Shown here: positions 7,501 through 13,901 of the stretch, piece by piece
Layout: each line of letters starts with the position of its first letter
Numbering within the stretch: position 1 is the stretch's first letter
DNA from: Blautia sp.
GTDB lineage: Bacteria > Bacillota > Clostridia > Lachnospirales > Lachnospiraceae
Assembly: GCA_017459635.1 (NCBI GenBank)
Contig: JAFUCO010000089.1
Coordinates: 1-36,029, forward strand
Reading direction: 5' to 3'
DNA: 36,029 nt
The notes under the pieces: generated by a model
Told to the model about the DNA's origin: nothing
The model's database searches: none
Seen by the model: the letters and a program-made list of their open reading frames with translations, nothing else
Made by a program: the position numbers and the translations under genes

Positions 7501-9412
7501 AGTTTTCGCATTCCTTCGTATTCACATGATCATATTCAACTTCAGTCCTTAAGTTCCGTCCTTCTGCTTCATAGATCCCCGAAAAGGACTCTGTGTCCTC
7601 CGCGAAAAACCCGCATGTGTTTGGCAGCTCGTCATACCTCTCGGACATGAACACGGTCGTCAGGCCGCAGGATGATGCATGGTCAAAGATATATCCGCAG
7701 ATAGCCTCGCCTTCGATGAGCCTCGGATCAGCAATAAACATAATATAATAGGGAAGAAAGCCCTCCCGCATTGAAGGTTTTCTGTCTTCTCTCACTCTGT
7801 GCCTGAAGACAGATGCCAGTTCATAAAAGATGTCCCCTGCTTCCTTTCTGTCCGACGCGATGTATCGTGTCTTCCTGTCATCTGACCATGTGTGAGGCAG
7901 CCATCTTGCGAAATTCCAGAATTCGCACGCATCAGGATCGTCCCCATTGTACACAAGAACCAGCTTTACATCGCTGTAACAGCAGGCTGCTGCTGTCTGG
8001 AGCATCATAAGCCTGGCCACCGCACCATTCTCACGGCCTTTTCCTGAACTGATGATCCCAATCTGATGATAAGCACGCATGTCAGCAAGCACCGGTACCT
8101 GATGGAGTGTCTCGAAATTCTTCTTGAGCATCGACGGCTTGTCTGCCAGCGGGTCCTGCAGGACACTGAACTTCCGTTCTCCTGACTTGATAACGATCTG
8201 AAAAGGCGCGTCTCCGGTTCCCAGCCTTTGTGTTAGAAAATCCTTCTGTCCCGGGTTCCTGTTCCATAGCAGGGATGACTCTCCGATGGTTGACATAACC
8301 TCTGACGCTGAAGGATACATCCGGTTCATTACATCCCGGTTTCTCGTGTATTTTTCCTGCAGCTCCTCCTTTTTATCAAGCAGATAGCTGCTGTACGATA
8401 CAAAGCGCTGTTCCTCCGCATCCGTTTCAAGGGCTGTTCTCCTCCTCCGGTTCATTATCGCCCAGAATACGCTCACGCAGGCGGATGTACCTGCCATTAC
8501 CAGCCCGGAGTACAGAAAAAGTCCATTTCTTCCCCCCGCAGCCGACATGGCATACATCATCATCGCACTTCCGAATACCATCGGAAGAACCATCGTGAAT
8601 GAAGGTCCGAGTGCATAAAACAGTGGAGTTTCATCCTTTTTTACGCTGGCGGGAGGGTCCTCGATCTCGAGCGTGCCCTCTTCTGGAATTTCAAGGAAGC
8701 GCGGTGAGCGGTGGAAGTAAACCTGCCTGTCAGTGACAGGGCCTGCCTTAAAGGACTGTATTTCATTTCGCAGGCTTTCTGAGGCGTCGGCCATACAGGT
8801 TTCATCGAAAAAAACATCCCGGCTGCCGCCGTTTACCGCCAGGTACTCTCCGAGCCATACAAGCCTGAGCCCAAGGATATTGATGTAGTCACCATATTCC
8901 AGTATGCGGTCCGTCCTGAGAAATGTCCCGTTCACGTATACCCCGTTGCTGCTGCAACACACAATCCTGCAGGAACCTTTCCCGGCCTTCAGAACAGCAT
9001 GCTCCCTCGCTATCAGATCCCGGTTGTTATACCGGATGTGGTTTCCATTTCCTCTTCCGATTCGTATCTCCATACCATCCCGAAGTATAAACTTGCGGAA
9101 TGGAGTGAGCGGACGGTCGGCCGCAGATGGCAGGAAGGTTATATTCTCTTTGTTCCGGGTGGAAATACGGAACAGGTCCTCCCCGGAAATACGGGCCGGC
9201 CTGACAAGTTTTTCCTTACCTTTGAATACTTCATAGTCATCCGAAGGGCATATCCTCCACTGTCCGCCCAGGTTTTCGAGTGAAACGGCAAGATCATCCT
9301 TCAGGCCAAAGTAAGTATGCTTAAGGATCACCTTATGATCGATGTTCTTTTCCGAAGGAAGAAGGTATTCCTGATATGCTGAAGTCGTATAAACGGTAAT
9401 CATTATCCCCAT
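4577..9412 (-). CDS. essC: Type VII secretion motor ATPase EssC
   Basis: This FtsK/SpoIIIE-type membrane ATPase powers WXG100 export. Taking the ATG at 9412 (AGAGG 6 nt upstream) gives 1611 aa; an ATG at 9499 has no ribosome binding site. Domains in order: N-terminal FHA-like region (about 85-195, with IGRGN and SSNGVYVNG), two membrane helices (about 266-317), then three ATPase domains. D1 has Walker A GMTGSGKSE (~720) and Walker B VIVIDEFAEL. D2 has GTVVSGKTT (~1100) and VFVMIDNYAAF. D3 has GERESGKTN (~1404) and AILIAISDIAD, lacking the acidic pair. D1 therefore looks catalytically competent and D3 degenerate, as is usual in EssC. The C-terminal ten codons are duplicated downstream. Confidence 0.95.
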   Translation of the reverse strand: MGIMITVYTTSAYQEYLLPSEKNIDHKVILKHTYFGLKDDLAVSLENLGGQWRICPSDDYEVFKGKEKLVRPARISGEDLFRISTRNKENITFLPSAADRPLTPFRKFILRDGMEIRIGRGNGNHIRYNNRDLIAREHAVLKAGKGSCRIVCCSSNGVYVNGTFLRTDRILEYGDYINILGLRLVWLGEYLAVNGGSRDVFFDETCMADASESLRNEIQSFKAGPVTDRQVYFHRSPRFLEIPEEGTLEIEDPPASVKKDETPLFYALGPSFTMVLPMVFGSAMMMYAMSAAGGRNGLFLYSGLVMAGTSACVSVFWAIMNRRRRTALETDAEEQRFVSYSSYLLDKKEELQEKYTRNRDVMNRMYPSASEVMSTIGESSLLWNRNPGQKDFLTQRLGTGDAPFQIVIKSGERKFSVLQDPLADKPSMLKKNFETLHQVPVLADMRAYHQIGIISSGKGRENGAVARLMMLQTAAACCYSDVKLVLVYNGDDPDACEFWNFARWLPHTWSDDRKTRYIASDRKEAGDIFYELASVFRHRVREDRKPSMREGFLPYYIMFIADPRLIEGEAICGYIFDHASSCGLTTVFMSERYDELPNTCGFFAEDTESFSGIYEAEGRNLRTEVEYDHVNTKECENFSRGICGIRVQNVRGEGKIPGEVGFLEMYGVNTPEELNPAERWLKNRTYENIRGCIGRKAGDAPMYLDIHEKYHGPHGLVAGMTGSGKSETLQTFILSLAVNYSPDDIAFFIIDYKGGGLANLFEGLPHIAGSISNLSGNHIQRAMASIKSENRRRQKILGNLRINHIDAYTRMYKSGECTEPMPHLVIVIDEFAELKKEEPDFMMELISVAQVGRSLGVHLILATQKPGGVVDESIRSNSRFRLCLRVQNRQDSMDMLGKADASAITGVGRCCLQVGNDEIFEQFQSGWSGAVYTGENGESSGKVRMISLTGKKGSATSGSRKASDSAEESKKEISQLEAVAGFLKHTAREEGYKNSRLLWLPPLKAKILQDDLVKNIAGSDEESLAETIAGSGVERNETHTGYEKKTSASDSEKTGISSSGKNNSISVPVGLLDIPDMQSQKPLIISLPDAGHIAVCGTVVSGKTTFLQTFASGLVKQYSPAQVNIYGIDLSGKSMEEYRASPHFGGLMYEDDPEKLRRFFKMLERICVRRKEAFHGTGFTDYSEAETDGEASGPEHKGRENFPSVFVMIDNYAAFREKTGDAYDAFILNLSREGLRLGIYLVISAAGFSMSEIGSRLRENIRTVICLGAEDRFTCADMFRTIRIETMPASGIHGRGLALYDGRVLEFQTALANDGEGDFERQEGIRALCLELRERYKGHEAERVPEIPRRPVWRDFLQNPEVQKKLVEDNVIPAGYFADDADIYALSPEKHFCCLVSGERESGKTNFLRILIRAAMQKRMQVYIIDSSEHPLSGFRSEPHIIYASNEEEILDTFRNSLSPLLTERNQIKKEMTASGKSTGSQKNAGGFQAILIAISDIADLITGAQRSDKNMNGFLEMLFSKGRGYGLIIAGELSMEKKHMVSGQTAFRAFISSGTGIHFGGRTANNTFLKFDYLDFREQNRAMKPGTGLLPGEAGSEAPGKIIVPLDNEE

Positions 9413-9568
9413 AAAGCACCTCTGTAGGTAGACGGAAGCAAGTTGTTTCAGATAGTTATAGTAAGCGTCAAAAACATCTTTACTCTGATGTTTGTACATT
9501 GGCGGCGAAATCTACTATCATAGTGCATCAGAGTAAGAGTTCCAATGTCGTTTACTATAGATCTGATT

Positions 9569-9640
9569 CAGGCAGTTATGTCTGTTTCAGGCAGTTACGC
9601 CTTTGCTTACAGTTACATCTGCTTATGACGGTTACATCCT
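9569..9640. repeat. 18-19-bp degenerate tandem repeat at the end of the FHA gene
   Basis: GTTA cores at 9575, 9594, 9612 and 9631 recur every 18-19 bp with similar flanks (CAGGCAGTTA, ACAGTTACAT, ACGGTTACAT). The last one contains the stop codon of the FHA gene (9632-9634), so the array looks like serial duplication of that gene's end. It fills most of the spacer to essC. Confidence 0.65.
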
Positions 9641-10105
9641 TTCCTCATCACCCCATATTATGTCCGCTTCCATACGGATATCCGCTGCTCTCAGCTGGTC
9701 GCGGTCTTTCAGAAGCACTGCCTCATCCCCAAGATACCTCTTTCGTCCGGAACGTATCAGTATCGTCGGGTTTGTCCTGCTCAGGCTGCGAATGTAATAG
9801 CCGTCATTTCCCGCGAATATCTCAAACTGCCTCCTTGAACAATATCTGCTTTTCAGCACAATATTGCTGGTCTGATCCCGCCCGACTCTTATAAGCGATG
9901 CATCAGAGCAGTCCTCAGTTCTCTGCTCCATACCGCTGCGGATGCGTATTTTAAGACAATTAGTGCGTGGCTTAAACTCAGAGCCCCGGGGCTCCCCTGT
10001 ACCTTCTGCCGGCCTTATGTCATTTTTCAGCATACGCATCAGCGCTCCTTCCCTGTCAGAAGAAACGTGTCCTTTTTTCTTAAGAGGACGCATGCTCCTC
10101 TCCAA
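9632..10105 (-). CDS. FHA domain protein of the T7SS locus
   Basis: This protein of 157 aa has a basic N-terminal tail and one FHA domain (about 70-150), a fold that usually binds phosphothreonine. LIRVGRDQTSNIV gives the conserved Gly-Arg. The next motif reads CSRRQF instead of SxRHA, so the usual His is Gln, and the later GSTNGT position reads SRTNPT. Phosphopeptide binding may be altered. The start is either TTG at 10105 (GGGAGG 9 nt upstream) or ATG at 10093 (GGAGAG close upstream). There is no membrane segment, so it is probably a cytoplasmic accessory protein working with EssC and the VWA-FHA protein. Confidence 0.75.
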   Translation of the reverse strand: MERSMRPLKKKGHVSSDREGALMRMLKNDIRPAEGTGEPRGSEFKPRTNCLKIRIRSGMEQRTEDCSDASLIRVGRDQTSNIVLKSRYCSRRQFEIFAGNDGYYIRSLSRTNPTILIRSGRKRYLGDEAVLLKDRDQLRAADIRMEADIIWGDEERM

Positions 10106-10262
10106 ATTTCAGGTCCTCCCTTCATTTATTTCAGAAGAATTCCTTATGATACCTCACCTGCGTATACGAAGGATACTGTAAGTAGTCTTGATTCATCTCG
10201 CCTGCAGAAGTGCAGGATGAGCCAGAAAATCTCAGTGTCTGCCCACCTTCAGAGTTGCGTCA

Positions 10263-11756
10263 TTAAAAAGACACTATAAACTCAGAATCCCCAAAGCGGA
10301 CAAGATCTCCGTTCTTCACTTCTGTCCTTCTGTCTGCGCGGTTCCGGTTCATCCAGGTGCCGTTCGTAGAGCCAAGATCCTCAACGCAAAGCTTTCCGCC
10401 TTCCAGGGTAAAAGCTGCATGCTTTCTGGAAACTGTCGGATCCCCTTCTATCACGATATCACTGTAATTACGGCTGCTTCCGACAGTTATCCCTCCGTCA
10501 ATTGCAGATTTAAGCACTCTTGAAGGATCCTTCACGTCCTTGAGACACAGCTCAGGCACACTCTCCTCAGGAGGATGCGCAAACATCATCTGAGTCTCGT
10601 AGCTGTCCTCTTCATCCGCAGCTTCTCTTTCAACATAAAACTCCGTTTCCTCATGATCCGGAAGTTCTTCAGGCTCTATGTTCTCATTCGCGGCTCTTTG
10701 TTTCTTCCTTCGCATAAGCAGCACAGCTGCAAGAATTGCCGCAGCGGTAAGAAGAACCGCTCCTCCAGCCAGCAGATAACTGCTGCGCGGCATAATATTC
10801 CCCAGAAAATCCATTGCGCTCTGAGTTGAAAGGACTTCCGGAATTTCGGTAACTACCGGCTGCAGGGCTGGAACAGGCGTTGGTTCAGGTGATGGTGTTG
10901 GTAACGGTGACGGGGTGGCAGTCGGTACCGGCAGAAGACTCTGCGGCATTCTGACATCCCTTGAAACAGTAAAAGAATTGTCGGCAGAAAGATATTCCGC
11001 CTTTAAAGATCTGATGCTCCCATCCTGAAGAGAGGGAGAAATGAAAGCGTCGGCATACCAGATGCTGCTGTCCTCATTGATATCGGACAGTATCACTCCC
11101 GACGAGCCTGCCTCATAAGTATGGAAGGTCCCATACTTTCTGCCCAGGTACGCCATACCGTCAAGGCCATTTGCTGCGCTGCTGTTCCACTGTACTCCAA
11201 TAGTATGAAGGATCACCGGTTTTTCCTGAAGGCAGGAGTCCACCTCCTGAAGCGTAACCAGCCCCGAATTAACAGCATCACCGCCGTCAGAAGCCAGTAT
11301 GATGCGGTACAACGATCCGTCATCCGTCACATAGGAAAGCGCCTGCATAAGCGCATTGTCGACTGCCGTATTCCGGTCAGCCTGCGAAACAGAGTCAAGG
11401 AGTGAAAGCAGATGGTCATAATCATTTGTAAAAACGCCTGAATCCGCCGAGATTATCTCAAGGCCGGTATCAAACACAGCCAGACTGAATTCCTCATTCT
11501 CCATGTGATTTGATACAAGCAGCCTCAGCAGTTCCCTCAGGCCTTCAAAATCCTTAACAGATTTTGAATTGTCAAGCATGAGTATCGTCTTTACAGGGAC
11601 GCTTCCCTGTACCGGTCCTGCTTCGCTAATCAGGCATTCTTCTGTCCCGGCCAGAAGTGACAGGTCACCCGGAGATGCATCCGGTGAGATTCCTCCAATA
11701 AACAATCGTATGCCGCCGTCATCCCGTACACAGTATTCAGAAATAGCCGGCTGCAC
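10263..11756 (-). CDS. VWA-FHA membrane protein, first gene of the T7SS locus
   Basis: This 497-aa protein starts at GTG behind GGGAGGG. It has a von Willebrand A domain (about 55-245) with MIDAS residues D62-x-S64-x-S66, T130 and D157, then a Pro/Thr-rich linker (about 277-300), one membrane helix (about 327-348) followed by RRKKQR, and a canonical C-terminal FHA domain (about 410-495, SRKHA and GSTNGT). The positive-inside rule puts FHA in the cytoplasm and VWA outside. No N-terminal signal sequence is visible, which is odd for that topology. It may stand in for the missing EssA/EssB/EsaA membrane partners of EssC. That role is inference. Confidence 0.8.
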   Translation of the reverse strand: MQPAISEYCVRDDGGIRLFIGGISPDASPGDLSLLAGTEECLISEAGPVQGSVPVKTILMLDNSKSVKDFEGLRELLRLLVSNHMENEEFSLAVFDTGLEIISADSGVFTNDYDHLLSLLDSVSQADRNTAVDNALMQALSYVTDDGSLYRIILASDGGDAVNSGLVTLQEVDSCLQEKPVILHTIGVQWNSSAANGLDGMAYLGRKYGTFHTYEAGSSGVILSDINEDSSIWYADAFISPSLQDGSIRSLKAEYLSADNSFTVSRDVRMPQSLLPVPTATPSPLPTPSPEPTPVPALQPVVTEIPEVLSTQSAMDFLGNIMPRSSYLLAGGAVLLTAAAILAAVLLMRRKKQRAANENIEPEELPDHEETEFYVEREAADEEDSYETQMMFAHPPEESVPELCLKDVKDPSRVLKSAIDGGITVGSSRNYSDIVIEGDPTVSRKHAAFTLEGGKLCVEDLGSTNGTWMNRNRADRRTEVKNGDLVRFGDSEFIVSF

Positions 11757-11916
11757 CTTATCCCTCCCTTCTGATAATAAGTGCTGCTGCGCTTCTCATG
11801 TCCCTTACCCGCACCGCTCACTCCAAGCACGATCCACCGGATCTGTTCCGTAAGCTGCTGTAAGCGAAAGATACTAAACGCTGCAGGTTATCAACTACTC
11901 GGATACCATGTGTAAG

Positions 11917-11945
11917 ATACTAGCACCATCTTTGTGCATTGTCAA
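11917..11945 (-). promoter_or_regulatory. SigA-type promoter of the T7SS locus
   Basis: On the minus strand TTGACA (11940-11945) and TAGTAT (11917-11922) are 17 bp apart. It is the only strong promoter found ahead of the VWA-FHA gene and gives a leader of about 150 nt. An A-rich stretch separates it from the Spo0A-box array upstream. Confidence 0.75.
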
Positions 11946-11982
11946 CATATATTTTCTTTTATTACCATGAATTTTATGCAGT

Positions 11983-12039
11983 TTCGACATAATTCGACAC
12001 AATTCGACAATTTCAGCCCTGATTCGACATTGTTCGACA
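11983..12039 (-). promoter_or_regulatory. Array of five perfect Spo0A boxes (0A boxes)
   Basis: TGTCGAA on the minus strand (TTCGACA on plus) occurs at 11983, 11993, 12003, 12023 and 12033. All copies are in the same orientation and on one 10-bp register, with one register position (12013) empty. TGTCGAA is the established 0A-box consensus, and head-to-tail boxes 10 bp apart is the geometry seen for the Spo0A DNA-binding domain. The array is 38-94 bp upstream of the -35 box of the T7SS promoter and has no other gene to serve, since ugd converges from the right. Confidence 0.8.
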
Positions 12040-12054
12040 AACCTAAATAATACA

Positions 12055-12210
12055 GGGGACGGTTCCGTACATATGGTCAGTCCTCCCCCTACGGCGTCCG
12101 ACTCGCCAAAATCTTTTCGGCACCATAGCACTAAAAGCCCTTAGCTATGGCACTATCTAAATGACATTGGGACGGTTCTCTGTCTTATGACAAAGAACCG
12201 TCCCCTGTCT
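12055..12210. repeat. Dispersed palindromic element, copy in minus orientation, plus adjoining hairpin
   Basis: Positions 12059-12092 are an exact 34-bp inverted copy of 35905-35938, and the other end (CTAAATGACATTGG, 12157-12170) matches the left end of the 35833 element. The centre differs and carries its own hairpin (CCATAGC/GCTATGG, 12123-12150). It is followed by a stem GGGACGGTTCT / AGAACCGTCCC (12169-12179 / 12194-12204) of the dispersed GGGGACGGTTC family. It lies between the ends of ugd and the T7SS regulatory region. Confidence 0.75.
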
Positions 12211-12215
12211 TATTT

Positions 12216-13409
12216 TTAATCTCTGCTGAAAAGATCTCTTGTATATACTTTATCTTCCACACTTCTTAGCACTTCATCAAACCGGTTTGCAAGGATGACA
12301 TCCGACTCATTTTTGAAGGCTTCTATATCGTTCACAACCTTATTTCCGCCGAACTCAGCACCGTTCTCGAGGGTCGGCTCGTAAATGATGACACGGATCC
12401 CTGCCGACGCGATCTGTTTCATTATATCCTGAATCGCTGATGCCCTGAAGTTATCGCTGTTGCTCTTCATCGTCAGGCGGTACACACCGACTGTCTTCGG
12501 GTTCTTCGCAATAATGCTGTCCGCCACAAATTCCTTCCTGACCCTGTTGCTGTCAACTACGGCCTGGATCATCGTCTGTGGAACGCCCTTATAGTTCGCC
12601 AGCAGCTGCTTGGTATCCTTCGGCAGACAGTAACCGCCGTAACCAAAGGACGGATTGTTATAATGCTCTCCGATTCGGGGATCCATGCAGACGCCATCAA
12701 TGATCTGCTGTGTATTCAATCCTTTTATCTGAGCATAGGTATCAAGCTCATTGAAATAGCTCACGCGTACTGCCAGATAGGTATTGGCGAACAGTTTGAT
12801 GGCCTCGGCCTCTGTAGGATGCGCGATAAGAGTCCGGATGTTTTCGTCCTCTGCGCCTTCCTTAAGAAGTTCCGCGAACATCTCCGCCTCTTTTTTCTGA
12901 TGATCATACGCTCCGACCACGATACGTGACGGATGAAGGTTGTCATAGAGGGCTTTTGATTCCCTGAGGAACTCCGGGCTGAAGATAATGTTGTCAATGC
13001 CGTACTTTTCCCTGACACTGTCGGTATACCCTACAGGAACCGTTGACTTGATCACCATGAGCACATTCGGGTTAACCTTCAACACGTTTTCAATGGCGTC
13101 CTCAACTGCAGAGGTATCAAAGAAATGATGTTCATCGTCATAGTTGGTAGGTGTAGCTATTATTACCAGCTCTGCGCTTCCATAGGCTGCCGCCTTGTCC
13201 ACGGTCGTGGTAATATTAAGCTTCCTTTTTCCTTCCTTTGCCTCTTTGAAAAAGCGTTCTATCTCATCATCCTGTATCGGGCTGATCAGTTTGTTCAGTT
13301 TGTCGGCCTTTGCCGGTGTTGTTGTGATCGCAGTGACCTCATGGTTCTGGGCAAGAAGAACCGCCAGAGACAATCCAACATACCCCACGCCAGCTACAGT
13401 TATCTTCAT
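12216..13409 (-). CDS. ugd: UDP-glucose 6-dehydrogenase
   Basis: This 397-aa enzyme oxidises UDP-glucose to UDP-glucuronate with 2 NAD+, supplying uronic acids for surface polysaccharide. It has an N-terminal Rossmann nucleotide site ([12 protein letters not shown], 4-15), the conserved STVPVG and FSPEFLRES, and the catalytic Cys in [12 protein letters not shown] (about C260). Length fits the short bacterial type (~390-400 aa). AAAGGA precedes the ATG. The gene follows the DUF4250 gene by 97 bp of tandem repeat. No glycosyltransferase neighbours are present. Confidence 0.95.
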   Translation of the reverse strand: MKITVAGVGYVGLSLAVLLAQNHEVTAITTTPAKADKLNKLISPIQDDEIERFFKEAKEGKRKLNITTTVDKAAAYGSAELVIIATPTNYDDEHHFFDTSAVEDAIENVLKVNPNVLMVIKSTVPVGYTDSVREKYGIDNIIFSPEFLRESKALYDNLHPSRIVVGAYDHQKKEAEMFAELLKEGAEDENIRTLIAHPTEAEAIKLFANTYLAVRVSYFNELDTYAQIKGLNTQQIIDGVCMDPRIGEHYNNPSFGYGGYCLPKDTKQLLANYKGVPQTMIQAVVDSNRVRKEFVADSIIAKNPKTVGVYRLTMKSNSDNFRASAIQDIMKQIASAGIRVIIYEPTLENGAEFGGNKVVNDIEAFKNESDVILANRFDEVLRSVEDKVYTRDLFSRD

Positions 13410-13421
13410 AATTGTTCCTTT

Positions 13422-13544
13422 CTTTTATACGAAACGGTTCGGTTTTCCATAATAATGACAGTCCTTTACACGAACTGGTTCAGTTTTTCATCGTAATGAC
13501 AGTCTTTTATACGAACTGGTTCAGTTTTTCGTCATAATGATAAT
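13422..13544. repeat. 41-bp tandem repeat, three copies, derived from the DUF4250 3' end
   Basis: Units start at 13422, 13463 and 13504. On the minus strand each encodes His-Tyr-(Asp/Tyr)-(Glu/Gly)-Lys-(Leu/Pro)-Asn-(Gln/Arg)-Phe-Val-stop, i.e. the C-terminus of the DUF4250 protein. The first-read unit is the real gene end, and the other two are downstream copies filling the spacer to ugd. The period is not a multiple of three, so it is not an in-frame expansion. Confidence 0.9.
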
Positions 13545-13680
13545 CTATCAGGTCCAGTTTATCGATCAGATCATTTTTCCTGATGCCTCGAAGAGTGCAC
13601 AGAGCTTCAAGAGAATCGTAGTAATCCCTGAGCTGTGTATTGACATAGCTTAACAATATGAACGGATCTTTTGGTATCAT
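13507..13680 (-). CDS. DUF4250 domain-containing small protein
   Basis: This 57-aa protein begins MIPKDPFILLSYVNTQLRD and ends KLNQFV. The start MxPKDPxxLLSxVNTxLRD and the end NQFV are the DUF4250 signature, a small cytoplasmic family common in Lachnospiraceae with no known function. AAGGA lies before the ATG. It is read toward ugd and may be co-transcribed with it. Its last codons and stop are copied twice more downstream (13422-13544). Confidence 0.88.
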   Translation of the reverse strand: MIPKDPFILLSYVNTQLRDYYDSLEALCTLRGIRKNDLIDKLDLIDYHYDEKLNQFV

Positions 13681-13751
13681 AAATAATCCTTCTTTTTCCG
13701 GCAGTCCTTAAGACCTGTCGCAAAATAACGTGTGCATTCTGCCTGTCCTTA

Positions 13752-13832
13752 TTCTCTGATTGCACAAGGCCGAGAAACATTCCTTTCCTTTTTCTCTGAG
13801 TATACCAGGCCGAAAACACTGACATAGCTTAA
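13752..13832. repeat. Imperfect ~40-bp direct repeat
   Basis: TTCTCTGA occurs at 13752 and 13792, each followed by similar sequence (CAAGGCCGAGAAACA versus CCAGGCCGAAAACAC). It lies in the 220-bp spacer between phosphoketolase and the DUF4250 gene. No other gene was seen in this spacer. Confidence 0.5.
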
Positions 13833-13833
13833 A

Positions 13834-13859
13834 GCCGCCGCATCAGCTGATGCAGCGGC
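13834..13859 (-). terminator. Probable terminator of phosphoketolase
   Basis: A GC-rich stem (GCCGCTGCATCA / TGATGCGGCGGC on the minus strand, one mismatch) lies about 42 bp after the phosphoketolase stop and is followed by a short TTTAAG. The T-run is weak, so termination may be partial. Confidence 0.5.
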
Positions 13860-13901
13860 CCATAAGGTATAATCCATAAAACGCGAACGTCCGGATGATT
13901 T

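Noticed and set aside
11895-12131. A 78-aa minus-strand frame across the Spo0A boxes and repeat element
   Set aside because: It runs through the 0A-box array and dispersed repeat, has no ribosome binding site and no protein-like composition.
12169-12204. Hairpin after ugd as a rho-independent terminator
   Set aside because: The stem is good but no T-run follows it on the ugd strand, and the same motif recurs elsewhere as a dispersed repeat, so it is listed as a repeat. It may still slow transcription.
13607-13825. A 72-aa minus-strand frame upstream of and overlapping the DUF4250 gene
   Set aside because: It is in a different frame from the recognisable DUF4250 protein, lacks a ribosome binding site and matches no family.
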